DNA from: Hyphomicrobiales bacterium
Lineage (GTDB): Bacteria > Pseudomonadota > Alphaproteobacteria > Rhizobiales > Rhizobiaceae
Direction: 5' to 3'
Length of the DNA stretch: 64,000 nt
Assembly: GCA_900471515.1 (NCBI GenBank)
Contig: UCFC01000015.1
Coordinates: 297,018-361,017 of the forward strand
Of the stretch, positions 39,251 to 47,585 are shown piece by piece. The position numbers and the translations under genes are program-made. Each line of letters starts with the position of its first letter. The first letter of the stretch is position 1. The notes under the pieces were generated by a model. It did not search any database, was not told the DNA's origin, and saw only the letters and a list, made by a program, of their open reading frames with translations.

Positions 39251-39307
39251 TGTCTAATCCCTCGATCAAATGACATTCGCGGACCGGGGTGGCCCACATG
39301 GAGAATG

Positions 39308-39334
39308 TTAGCACTCAACTCCCGTGAGTGCTAG
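39308..39334 (-). promoter_or_regulatory. CIRCE operator (HrcA site) upstream of groESL
   Basis: TTAGCACTC, a 9-base spacer and GAGTGCTAG match the CIRCE consensus TTAGCACTC-N9-GAGTGCTAA in all but the last base. It begins right after the predicted transcription start, so bound HrcA would block initiation. The RNA copy sits in the groES leader. Confidence 0.95.
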
Positions 39335-39342
39335 CGCCGTGC

Positions 39343-39370
39343 ATTTAGGGATGGCTCCGGAAGGAGTCAA
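39343..39370 (-). promoter_or_regulatory. groESL promoter
   Basis: On the minus strand: -35 TTGACT (39365-39370), 16-base spacer, -10 CTAAAT (39343-39348), with CIRCE about 9 bases downstream of the -10. The overlapping CTTGAC...CCATCC could also be read by a heat-shock RpoH sigma factor, which would give dual control; that reading is inference. Confidence 0.75.
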
Positions 39371-39559
39371 GAAGAGCCTTCACCGATTTTTGTGCCGGAA
39401 TTGTGAAGAGGGCGGGATTTGTCCCGCGCCGCTTGCCGAACGTTGCGCACGTTCGGCTTTCCAGACTCTGACCTTCTTCCTCCGGGTGAGAAAATGCCTT
39501 GCCATTGAAGCCCGCCTTTGCAATGTCACCGATGGCTGAAAGCGAAGCAGGAAAGCGGA

Positions 39560-40408
39560 ATGGCAAAGCGGATTGCGAACTTCTCCGAGATCACCGATCG
39601 ATATGACGTGGTGCTCTGTGATGTCTGGGGTGTCGTCCATAACGGCGTCGATCCGTTTCCAAAAGCCGGCGAGGCGCTTGAGGCTGCCCGCGCCGCCGGC
39701 CTGACCGTCGTTCTCATCACCAATTCGCCGCGCGTCTCCTGGCAGGTCGTCGAGCAGCTGCGCCAGATCGGCGTGCCCGACGGCGCCTATGACCGCATCG
39801 TCACCTCTGGCGACGTCACCCGGGCGCTGATCGCCGAAGGTCCGCGCGAAGTCTTCCTGCTCGGCCCCGAGCGCGACAATCCTATCCTTGAGGGACTCGA
39901 TATCGAACGCGCGCCCGCGGGCGAGGCCACCTCCGTCGTCTGCACCGGCTTCTTCGACGACGAGACGCAGACGCCGGAGGACTACACCGACATGCTCGTG
40001 GATTTCAAATCCCGCAACGTGCCGATGATCTGCGCCAATCCCGATCTCGTGGTCGAGCGCGGCCACCGCATCATTCCCTGCGCCGGCGCCATGGCCGCCT
40101 ATTACGAGCAGCTCGGCGGTTCCACCCGCATTGCCGGCAAGCCGCACCGGCCGATCTATGAGGCGACCCTTGCCGCTGCCCGCGAAGTGCGCGGCGATTT
40201 CCCGATCGACCGCGTTCTGGCGATCGGCGACGGCATGCCGACGGATGTGCGCGGCGCCTTGAATTATGGCCTCGACCTTCTCTACATCAGCGGCGGTATC
40301 CACGCGAAGGAATATACGCTTGATGGCGAGACCGACGAGGCGATCCTGCATGCCTATCTCGAACGGGAAAAAGCCGCGCCCAAGTGGTGGATGCCGCGCC
40401 TCGCATAA
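39560..40408 (+). CDS. HAD-superfamily class IIA hydrolase (TIGR01459-like)
   Basis: 282 residues from the ATG at 39560. Motif I is DVVLCDVWGVVHNGVDPFPK (nucleophile Asp and following DVWG). VVLITNSPRVSWQVVEQL is motif II, AGKPHRPIYEATL carries the Lys and VLAIGDGMPTDVRGALNYGL the terminal Asp pair, as in the NagD/PGPase-like subclass with a large C2 cap. The group is common in alphaproteobacteria and its substrate is unknown. ribF starts 14 bases after its stop, suggesting an operon and perhaps flavin-phosphate metabolism (speculative). Confidence 0.9.
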   Translation: MAKRIANFSEITDRYDVVLCDVWGVVHNGVDPFPKAGEALEAARAAGLTVVLITNSPRVSWQVVEQLRQIGVPDGAYDRIVTSGDVTRALIAEGPREVFLLGPERDNPILEGLDIERAPAGEATSVVCTGFFDDETQTPEDYTDMLVDFKSRNVPMICANPDLVVERGHRIIPCAGAMAAYYEQLGGSTRIAGKPHRPIYEATLAAAREVRGDFPIDRVLAIGDGMPTDVRGALNYGLDLLYISGGIHAKEYTLDGETDEAILHAYLEREKAAPKWWMPRLA

Positions 40409-40422
40409 GAGAAACGAAGCCG

Positions 40423-41427
40423 ATGACCGTGTTCCACCGCAATGAAACCCGCGATCCGCTGCCCGAGCATCTGAAAGGCGGCGTCATCGCCATCGGCAAT
40501 TTCGACGGCGTCCATCGCGGCCACCAGTCGGTGCTGAACCGGGCGCTTGAAATCGCAAGGGAGCGGGGCGTGCCCGCCCTAGTGCTGACTTTCGAGCCGC
40601 ATCCGCGCACCGTCTTCAAACCGGATGCGCCCGTCTTCCGCCTGACGCCGGCGCCCTTCAAGGCGCGCATCCTGGAAGAGCTCGGCTTCAACGCCGTCAT
40701 CGAATATCCTTTCGACCATGAATTCTCGCAGCGTTCGGCGGAAGATTTCATCCATTCCATCCTGAAGGACTGGCTCGGCGCATCGCAAGTCGTGACCGGT
40801 TTCGATTTCCATTTCGGCCGCGGCCGCGAGGGTGGGCCTGCCTTTCTGATGGATGCCGGCAACCGCTACGGTTTCGGCGTCACCTTGATCGATGCCTTCC
40901 GCGACGAAAATACCGACGTCGTTTCCTCCAGCCATATCCGCGCGCTCCTGAAGGAGGGCGATGTTTCGGCCGTCGCGGCCATGCTCGGCTATCATTATAC
41001 GGTTGAGGCGCAGGTCATCGACGGCGAAAAGCTCGGCCGTCAGCTGGGCTTCCCGACCGCCAACATGCAGCTGCCGCCGGAGGCCGAACTGGCGGCCGGC
41101 ATCTATGCCGTCCGCTTTCGTCTCGAAAACGGCAAGCTTTACGATGCGGTGGCAAGCTACGGCCGCCGCCCGACGGTGACGGAAAACGGCGCGCCGCTGC
41201 TCGAAACCTATCTCTTCGATTTCAGCGGCGATCTCTATGGCCAGATCTGCTCGGTTTCTTTCTTCGGCTATCTGCGCCCCGAGCTGAAATTCGACGGGCT
41301 CGACCCGCTTGTCGCGCAGATCAGGCGCGACGAGGAAGAGGCCAGAGCGCTTCTCTCAGGTGTCAGGCCGCTCGGCGAACTCGACAGGAAGCTCTGTTTC
41401 GAAAGCAATTCCGGCAAAACTGCGTAG
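40423..41427 (+). CDS. ribF: Bifunctional riboflavin kinase / FAD synthetase
   Basis: Makes FMN from riboflavin and FAD from FMN. 334 residues from the ATG at 40423 (MTVFHRNETRDPLPEHLKGG). The nucleotidyltransferase domain shows AIGNFDGVHRGHQSVLNRAL and FHFGRGREGGPAFL, then SSSHIRALLKEGDV. The kinase domain shows KLGRQLGFPTANMQLP and AVASYGRRPTV. Its last codons (SNSGKTA) overlap a short palindromic repeat that can act as a 3' hairpin. It is convergent with the MFS gene 17 bases away. Confidence 0.96.
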   Translation: MTVFHRNETRDPLPEHLKGGVIAIGNFDGVHRGHQSVLNRALEIARERGVPALVLTFEPHPRTVFKPDAPVFRLTPAPFKARILEELGFNAVIEYPFDHEFSQRSAEDFIHSILKDWLGASQVVTGFDFHFGRGREGGPAFLMDAGNRYGFGVTLIDAFRDENTDVVSSSHIRALLKEGDVSAVAAMLGYHYTVEAQVIDGEKLGRQLGFPTANMQLPPEAELAAGIYAVRFRLENGKLYDAVASYGRRPTVTENGAPLLETYLFDFSGDLYGQICSVSFFGYLRPELKFDGLDPLVAQIRRDEEEARALLSGVRPLGELDRKLCFESNSGKTA

Positions 41428-41440
41428 CGGTTTATTGAAA
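41408..41440. repeat. Short palindromic intergenic repeat (copy 2)
   Basis: GCAAAACTGCGTAGCGGTTT closely resembles the core at 3712-3731. It folds into a stem with one G-U pair and a GTA loop, then TATTGAAAATG. It includes the last codons and stop of ribF and may end both ribF and the convergent MFS transcript. Confidence 0.5.
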
Positions 41441-41444
41441 ATGC

Positions 41445-42659
41445 TTAGGCGGCACCAAGCGCCGGCTGCGCCTTCTGCCGCGGCAGCGGCGGGAAGGCGA
41501 GCGCGATCGCCGCAGCACCGAGCCCGACCAGCGCCGACCCGATGAACAGCCACGAATAATTGGCATAGCTATCGTAGATCCAGCCGCCGATCAGCGGGCC
41601 GAAGGCCATGCCGATGCTTGACAGCATGGTCGCCGCCCCGAACACCGTGCCGATGATGCGCGGGCCGAAATATTCGCGTGCCAGCACCGCATAGAGCGGC
41701 ATGACGCCGCCATAGGCGCTGCCGAAAATGACGGCAAGCACGTAGAATTCCCCAAGCCTGCTGACGGCGAGATAGGTGGCAAGCGCTGCCGCCTGTATCA
41801 GCAATCCCGCGATGATGACCGGCTTCACGCCGATCCTGTCCGCCAGCGTGCCATAGAGCAGGCGCCCGCCAAGACCGGCAAGACCCTCGACGCTGTAGAT
41901 GCTGACGGCGGCCATCGGGGCGACGCCGCAGAGCGTGGCATAACTCACCATATGGAAGATCGGCCCGGAATGGGCCGCGCAGCAGGCAAAGAAGGTAAGC
42001 CCGAGCACGATGAACTGCGGCGAACGGAAAACCCGCCACAGATTGGGAACGCCGCCATCGGCCGGCACGATCGCCTCATGCGTCTCGACGGGCGGGGACG
42101 GCCGGCGACGCACGAGAAGCGCTGCCGGGATCATCAGGATCAGCGCGCCGATGCCGATGACCATCATTGCCGGGCGCCACTCGTAGGCGGTGATGAGCCA
42201 GCGTGCGAAGGGCGAGATCGTCATCGGCGCCACACCCATGCCGGCCGAAACCAGCGAGACGGCAAGGCCGCGGTTCTCGTCGAACCATTCCGTCGTGGCC
42301 GCGATCATCGGCGCGAAGAAGGCGCTGGCCGAAAGCCCGACGAGCACGCCATAGGTCAATTGAAACTGCAGCAGCGTTTCCGCCCGGCTGGCAAGCACCA
42401 GCGCCAGCCCGAGGATGACGGAGCCGATCAGCACCACCGGCCGCGGCCCGAAACGGTCGCTGGCCGCGCCCCAGAAGAAGCCGCCGATACCCATGACGAT
42501 GAAATTCAGTGTCATGGCGCTGGCAATGCCGGCATGCGACCAGCCGGTCGCATCCGCGATCGGCTGCTGGAAAATGGCGAGAGAAAACATGGCGCCGAGC
42601 GCGACACACGTCATCAGCGCGCCGGCCGCGACGATAACCCAACGATAGGAACTGTTCAT
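41445..42659 (-). CDS. MFS transporter (OFA/monocarboxylate-like)
   Basis: 404 residues with 12 predicted helices. The ATG at 42659 (MNSSYRWVIVAAGALMTCVA) follows GGGAGTGATGAGG; an ATG 11 codons upstream at 42692 is possible. Helix-2/3 loop GGFFWGAASDRFGPRPVVLI is MFS motif A, and the second-half counterpart is GLGGRLLYGTLADRIGVKPV. The N-terminal pattern resembles oxalate/formate antiporter and monocarboxylate carriers. The substrate is unknown. It is monocistronic. Confidence 0.9.
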   Translation of the reverse strand: MNSSYRWVIVAAGALMTCVALGAMFSLAIFQQPIADATGWSHAGIASAMTLNFIVMGIGGFFWGAASDRFGPRPVVLIGSVILGLALVLASRAETLLQFQLTYGVLVGLSASAFFAPMIAATTEWFDENRGLAVSLVSAGMGVAPMTISPFARWLITAYEWRPAMMVIGIGALILMIPAALLVRRRPSPPVETHEAIVPADGGVPNLWRVFRSPQFIVLGLTFFACCAAHSGPIFHMVSYATLCGVAPMAAVSIYSVEGLAGLGGRLLYGTLADRIGVKPVIIAGLLIQAAALATYLAVSRLGEFYVLAVIFGSAYGGVMPLYAVLAREYFGPRIIGTVFGAATMLSSIGMAFGPLIGGWIYDSYANYSWLFIGSALVGLGAAAIALAFPPLPRQKAQPALGAA

Positions 42660-43081
42660 ATCCTCATCACTCCCTGCGGGTTCGATCGGCATGATGAATT
42701 TCCCATGCCTGCGAGTCAAAGACGTTCGGGCAACGAGGAATTCGACAGGCTCTTGGGATTTTTGCAGCGGAAGCGGGAAAATTGCGGCCATGGCGCGTCG
42801 CCGCCATCCGCCGGTCGTCATTTCATGCGGCGGGCGTTCGGCCTTTCGTAAGGTTGCGGGCCTGAAATCCCTCTTCCTTTTCCGGCGAAAAGCGCCTATG
42901 AACCGGCGCGATGAGTAAATTCCGGCTGGCGCATTCGATACGAATTATCGGCCCGGTCTTCCGCGCGCGCTGAGCGGCCGGAAGGTCCGGGTTTTTGGCG
43001 CTTGGATTGAGCGAGCGCTTTCCGTCACCATAGATTTGATGTCCGCGCGCCCGTCCGGGCCGCCAGAAACGATTGTCACAC
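42660..43081. other. 422-base divergent intergenic region (MFS / ileS)
   Basis: No gene supported: the short frames have no ribosome binding sites and shadow-like composition. It must contain the promoters of ileS and of the MFS gene. No riboswitch, T-box or clear inverted repeat was recognised. Confidence 0.5.
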
Positions 43082-45988
43082 ATGACCGACACAGCCGAAA
43101 AGATCGATTATTCGAAGACCCTCTATCTGCCCGAGACGGATTTTCCGATGCGCGCCGGCCTGCCGCAGAAGGAGCCGGAACTCGTTGCCCGCTGGCAGCA
43201 GATGGACCTCTACAAGAAGCTGCGGGCTTCCGCCGCCGGCCGCGAAAAATTCGTCCTGCACGACGGCCCGCCCTATGCCAACGGCAACATCCACATCGGC
43301 CACGCGCTGAACAAGATCCTCAAGGATGTCATTACCCGCTCCTTCCAGATGCGCGGTTACGACTCCAACTACGTTCCCGGCTGGGACTGCCACGGCCTGC
43401 CGATCGAATGGAAGATCGAGGAAGAAAACTATCGCGCCAAGGGCAAGGCCAAGCCTGACCTGAGCGAGCCCTCGGCGATGATCGAATTCCGCCGCGAATG
43501 CCGCGCCTATGCCGAAAAGTGGATCGCCATCCAGGGTGGCGAGTTCCAGCGTCTCGGCATCGTCGGCGATTTCGAAAACCCGTACCTGACGATGAACTTC
43601 CACGCGGAAAGCCGCATCGCCGGCGAACTCCTGAAGATCGCCAGGAGCGGCCAGCTCTACCGCGGCTCCAAGCCGATCATGTGGTCGGTCGTCGAGCGCA
43701 CGGCACTGGCGGAAGCGGAAGTCGAATATCATGACTATGAGAGCGACACGATCTGGGTGAAGTTCCCGGTCGCCAAGGGCTCCGATGCCCTCAAGGACGC
43801 CTTCGTCGTCATCTGGACCACCACGCCCTGGACGATCCCTGGCAACCGGGCGATCGCCTATTCGTCGCGCGTTGCTTATGGCCTGTACGAAGTCACGGCT
43901 GCCGAGAACGATTTCGGCCCGCGTCCGGGCGAGAAGCTTATTCTCGCTGACCGGCTCGCTGAGGAATCCTTCGCCAAGTCCAAGCTGCAGTACAAGCGCC
44001 TCGCCGATGTCACCGCCGACGACCTCGCCGGTATCACCTGCGCCCATCCGCTGAAGGGCCTCGGCGGCGGCTATGAATTCGCCGTGCCGCTGCTCGATGG
44101 CGACCATGTCACCGACGATGCCGGTACTGGTTTCGTCCACACCGCACCCAGCCACGGTCGCGAAGACTTTGATGCCTGGATGTCGGCTGCCCGCACCCTT
44201 GAGGCGCGCGGCATCGACACAAAGATCCCGTTCCCGGTCGACGACGGCGGCTTCTACACCGCCGATGCCCCCGGCTTCGAAGGCGCGCGCGTCATCGACG
44301 ACAACGGCAAGAAGGGCGATGCCAACGACCGCGTCATCAAGGCGCTGATCGAGGCCAACGCGCTCTTTGCCCGCGGCCGCCTGAAGCATCAATATCCGCA
44401 TTCCTGGCGCTCCAAGAAGCCGGTCATCTTCCGCAACACGCCGCAGTGGTTCGTCTATATGGACAAGACGCTGGCCGACGGCACGACGCTGCGCACCCGC
44501 GCGCTGAAGGCGATCGACGACACCCGCTTCGTGCCGGCTGCCGGCCAGAACCGCCTGCGCGCCATGATCGAGCAGCGCCCCGACTGGGTTCTTTCCCGTC
44601 AGCGCGCCTGGGGCGTGCCGATCTGCGTCTTCGTCGACGAGCACGGCACAGTGCTGCAGGACGATGCCGTCAACCAGCGCATCCTCGATGCGTTCGATGC
44701 CGAGGGCGCCGACGCCTGGTTTGCCGAAGGCGCCAAGGAGCGGTTCCTCGGCAACGAACATGACCCGGCCAAGTGGTCGCAGGTCATGGATATCCTCGAT
44801 GTCTGGTTCGACTCGGGCTCGACGCATACCTTCACGCTGGAAGACCGCGCCGACCTGAAATGGCCGGCCGATGTCTACCTTGAGGGTTCCGACCAGCATC
44901 GCGGCTGGTTCCATTCCTCGCTGCTGGAATCGGCTGCGACGCGTGGCCGTGCGCCCTATAACGCCGTCATCACCCATGGCTTCACCATGGATGAGAAGGG
45001 CGAGAAGATGTCGAAGTCGAAGGGCAACGTCGTCTCCCCGCAGGACGTCATGAAGGATGCCGGCGCCGATATCCTGCGTCTGTGGGTCATGACCACCGAC
45101 TATTGGGAAGACCAGCGCCTCGGCAAGACGATCATCCAGACCAACGTCGATGCCTATCGCAAGCTGCGCAACACCATCCGCTGGATGCTCGGCACGCTGG
45201 CGCACGACAAGGGCGAGGTCATCGCGCTTGCCGACCTGCCGGAACTGGAGCAGCTGATGCTGCACCGCCTGTCCGAGCTCGATCAGCTCGTGCGCGAAGG
45301 TTATGATAGTTTCGAGTTCAAGAAGATCGCCCGCGCGCTCATCGACTTCGCCAATGTCGAGCTGTCGGCCTTCTATTTCGACGTCCGCAAGGACGCGCTC
45401 TACTGCGATGCGCCCTCCAGCCTTCGCCGCCGCTCGGCGCTTTATGTCATCCGCACGATCTTCGATTGCATGGTGACATGGCTTGCGCCGATGCTGCCTT
45501 TCACCACGGAAGAGGCCTGGCTCTCGCGCAATCCTTCCGCCGTCTCAGTGCATCTGGAGCAGTTCGCCCCGGTCGCTCGGGAATGGCGCAACGATGCCCT
45601 GGCCGAGAAGTGGAAGAAGATCCGCGCGATCCGCAGCGTCGTCACCGGCGCGCTCGAAATCGAGCGCAAGGACAAGCGCATCGGCTCCTCGCTGGAAGCC
45701 GCCCCCGTCGTGCATGTCGCCGATGCGGACCTCATGAAGGCGCTCGAAGGACAGGATTTTAGCGAAGTCTGCATCACCTCCGGCATCACGATCGAGGCGA
45801 GCGCCGGCCCGGCCGATGCCTTCCGGCTGCCGGAAGTCGCTGACGTCGCGGTCGTTCCGAAGCTGGCCGAAGGCGTGAAATGCGCCCGCTCCTGGCGTAT
45901 CACCACCGATGTTGGCTCCGATCCTGACTATCCCGACGTTTCGGCGCGTGATGCCGCGGCACTGCGCGAACTTGGCATCACGGCCTGA
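43082..45988 (+). CDS. ileS: Isoleucyl-tRNA synthetase
   Basis: Class I synthetase charging tRNA-Ile and editing valine. 968 residues from the ATG at 43082. HIGH motif [16 protein letters not shown], editing-domain segments ([16 protein letters not shown]), and the KMSKS loop [16 protein letters not shown] are present. [12 protein letters not shown] and [17 protein letters not shown] are typical. The extreme C-terminus keeps only one Cys ([20 protein letters not shown]) where many bacterial IleS have a four-Cys zinc site, so the finger is degenerate. No mupirocin-resistant type features were noticed. Confidence 0.97.
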   Translation: MTDTAEKIDYSKTLYLPETDFPMRAGLPQKEPELVARWQQMDLYKKLRASAAGREKFVLHDGPPYANGNIHIGHALNKILKDVITRSFQMRGYDSNYVPGWDCHGLPIEWKIEEENYRAKGKAKPDLSEPSAMIEFRRECRAYAEKWIAIQGGEFQRLGIVGDFENPYLTMNFHAESRIAGELLKIARSGQLYRGSKPIMWSVVERTALAEAEVEYHDYESDTIWVKFPVAKGSDALKDAFVVIWTTTPWTIPGNRAIAYSSRVAYGLYEVTAAENDFGPRPGEKLILADRLAEESFAKSKLQYKRLADVTADDLAGITCAHPLKGLGGGYEFAVPLLDGDHVTDDAGTGFVHTAPSHGREDFDAWMSAARTLEARGIDTKIPFPVDDGGFYTADAPGFEGARVIDDNGKKGDANDRVIKALIEANALFARGRLKHQYPHSWRSKKPVIFRNTPQWFVYMDKTLADGTTLRTRALKAIDDTRFVPAAGQNRLRAMIEQRPDWVLSRQRAWGVPICVFVDEHGTVLQDDAVNQRILDAFDAEGADAWFAEGAKERFLGNEHDPAKWSQVMDILDVWFDSGSTHTFTLEDRADLKWPADVYLEGSDQHRGWFHSSLLESAATRGRAPYNAVITHGFTMDEKGEKMSKSKGNVVSPQDVMKDAGADILRLWVMTTDYWEDQRLGKTIIQTNVDAYRKLRNTIRWMLGTLAHDKGEVIALADLPELEQLMLHRLSELDQLVREGYDSFEFKKIARALIDFANVELSAFYFDVRKDALYCDAPSSLRRRSALYVIRTIFDCMVTWLAPMLPFTTEEAWLSRNPSAVSVHLEQFAPVAREWRNDALAEKWKKIRAIRSVVTGALEIERKDKRIGSSLEAAPVVHVADADLMKALEGQDFSEVCITSGITIEASAGPADAFRLPEVADVAVVPKLAEGVKCARSWRITTDVGSDPDYPDVSARDAAALRELGITA

Positions 45989-46119
45989 AGATATTTGCCG
46001 GGTGAATTGCCTTTGCGGCGTTCATCCGGTAAAAGCTGCCTGAAAATGGCCGGATTTTTGCGTCAGGGGGACGATTGTCCGGTGGGCAGTACTGATTCCG
46101 GCATGCGGGAAGGGTTTTC

Positions 46120-46749
46120 ATGTTAGCGACGCATTGGTTCCGTTTGGGCGCCTGCCTGTCTGTTGTCATGGCGGCAAGCTCCATGATGTCCGGCTGCGCC
46201 AGCAGCCCGACCTACGGCACCGACAAGACCGCAATGGAACAGCTTGCCGACGACCTCGGCCAGTCCGTTTCGCTGACCGGCCCCGGCCCGAAGAATGCCG
46301 GCGTGAAGTACACGCCGCGTCCGACACTGGTCATGCCTGCGCCGGACCAGAAGGAAACCCTCGTCGCGCCGCAGCAGAATGTGGCGAACAAGGACAATCC
46401 GCAATGGGTTGAATCGCCGGAAGAGGCCCGCGCCCGCCTCGTCAAGGAAGCCGACGAAAATTCGGACAATCCGAGCTATCGCTCGCCGCTCGCCAGCTCC
46501 GCCATCGAAGGTGGCCGCCAGACGACCGAAGCCCAGACTCAGGCCTATCGCGAAGCGCGCGCCCTGCAGAAGGGTGCCTATATCGACCAGCGCCGCTACA
46601 TTTCCGATCCGCCGACCGAATATCGCGCCGTCGACGACCCGGCCAAGCTCGATGACCTCGGCACGCCGGAGCAGAAGAAGGACAAGCAGCGCAAGAAGGA
46701 TGCGGCTGTTGCCGGCAGCGGCACCAAGTGGTGGCAGATCCTCCAATAA
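46120..46749 (+). CDS. Predicted lipoprotein, unknown function
   Basis: 209 residues. The N-terminus MLATHWFRLGACLSVVMAAS leads to lipobox MSGC, so Cys is lipidated near residue 26 and the protein is anchored in the envelope. The rest is hydrophilic, Pro/Glu/Lys-rich and probably disordered (YTPRPTLVMPAPDQKETLVA, KEADENSDNPSYRSPLASSA) with a lysine-rich stretch KKDKQRKKD before the conserved-looking end GTKWWQILQ. It is found after ileS with 131 bases between. lspA might be expected in this vicinity in other genomes, but it is not here. Confidence 0.8.
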   Translation: MLATHWFRLGACLSVVMAASSMMSGCASSPTYGTDKTAMEQLADDLGQSVSLTGPGPKNAGVKYTPRPTLVMPAPDQKETLVAPQQNVANKDNPQWVESPEEARARLVKEADENSDNPSYRSPLASSAIEGGRQTTEAQTQAYREARALQKGAYIDQRRYISDPPTEYRAVDDPAKLDDLGTPEQKKDKQRKKDAAVAGSGTKWWQILQ

Positions 46750-46755
46750 GATCTG

Positions 46756-47061
46756 TTAGCGGCGCGACGCCGTGAACCAGCGCTGCGTCAGCGTGATGTG
46801 CAGCAGCTGGCTGGACAGGAAGACGCCCGATATCAGCGCAATGTCCGAAAGCTGTGCCGCGCCCGAAAGCAGGATTGCGCCCAGGACCGCAGCCGCAAGC
46901 GCTGGAATGACGGCAAAAGCGATCCTTCTCGGCGCCGTCCAGTTCACGCCTCCTTTCAAGGACCATTGCATCGGCAGCTTCGCGATACCGGGCGCGACGG
47001 TCCGGTTGGCATAGGCGGCAACGCCGCCCATGACGATGATTGTTGCGATGGCAAGGATCAT
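46756..47061 (-). CDS. Small hypothetical membrane protein
   Basis: 101 residues; family not recognised. The ATG at 47061 overlaps the tadA stop (ATGA) and follows AAAGGAG inside tadA, so it is translationally coupled. One transmembrane helix is at the N-terminus (MILAIATIIVMGGVAAYANR) and two more follow (AFAVIPALAAAVLGAILL and ALISGVFLSSQLLHITL). The loop APGIAKLPMQWSLKGGVNWT resembles DUF1648/SdpI-like membrane proteins, but weakly. Confidence 0.75.
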   Translation of the reverse strand: MILAIATIIVMGGVAAYANRTVAPGIAKLPMQWSLKGGVNWTAPRRIAFAVIPALAAAVLGAILLSGAAQLSDIALISGVFLSSQLLHITLTQRWFTASRR

Positions 47062-47531
47062 GGTGCGTCTCTCCTTTCGGAAAAGAATGCTCTCAGCATA
47101 TCCGCCGACTCGGTTTCGTTGAAGCCGGAATAAACTTCCGGTGCATGATGGCAGGTCGGCTGCGCATAGAAACGCACGCCGTTGTCGACCGCTCCGCCCT
47201 TCGGGTCTTCCGCACCGTAGTAGAGCCTGCGGATGCGGGCGAAGGAAATGGCGGCCGCGCACATCGTGCAGGGCTCCAGCGTGACGTAGAGATCGGCGCC
47301 GGCAAGCCGTTCCTGGCCGAGCGTGTCGCAGGCCATGCGGATCGCCGCGATCTCGGCATGGGCCGTCACGTCGTTGAGTTCGCGCGTGCGGTTTCCGGAA
47401 CGCGCCACCGCCTCGCCATCGATGACGACGACGGCGCCGATCGGCACTTCGCCGCGTTCCCCGGCGGCGCGCGCTTCCTTGAGCGCCATCTCCATAAATC
47501 GATTTGTCTTCACGTTTGCGAGAATTTCCAC
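47058..47531 (-). CDS. tadA: tRNA-specific adenosine deaminase TadA
   Basis: Converts A34 of tRNA-Arg(ACG) to inosine. 157 residues. The cytidine-deaminase fold shows GEVPIGAVVVIDGEAVARSG, the zinc/catalytic HAEIAAIRMA (His, proton-shuttle Glu) and PCTMCAAAISFARI (zinc Cys pair). GNRTRELNDVTAHAE is characteristic of TadA. The start may instead be the ATG 12 codons in. It diverges from the RluB-like gene, 54 bases apart. Both act on RNA, a common neighbourhood in Rhizobiales. Confidence 0.95.
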   Translation of the reverse strand: MEILANVKTNRFMEMALKEARAAGERGEVPIGAVVVIDGEAVARSGNRTRELNDVTAHAEIAAIRMACDTLGQERLAGADLYVTLEPCTMCAAAISFARIRRLYYGAEDPKGGAVDNGVRFYAQPTCHHAPEVYSGFNETESADMLRAFFSERRDAP

Positions 47532-47585
47532 TTAACCGCCGGTGCATGACCTGATAGACAGGCCCAAAAGGCAGGCAAACAACAA

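Noticed and set aside
43076..45265. 729-codon minus-strand frame opposite ileS
   Set aside because: It mirrors the codon bias of ileS, has no recognisable domain, and covers exactly a conserved essential gene.
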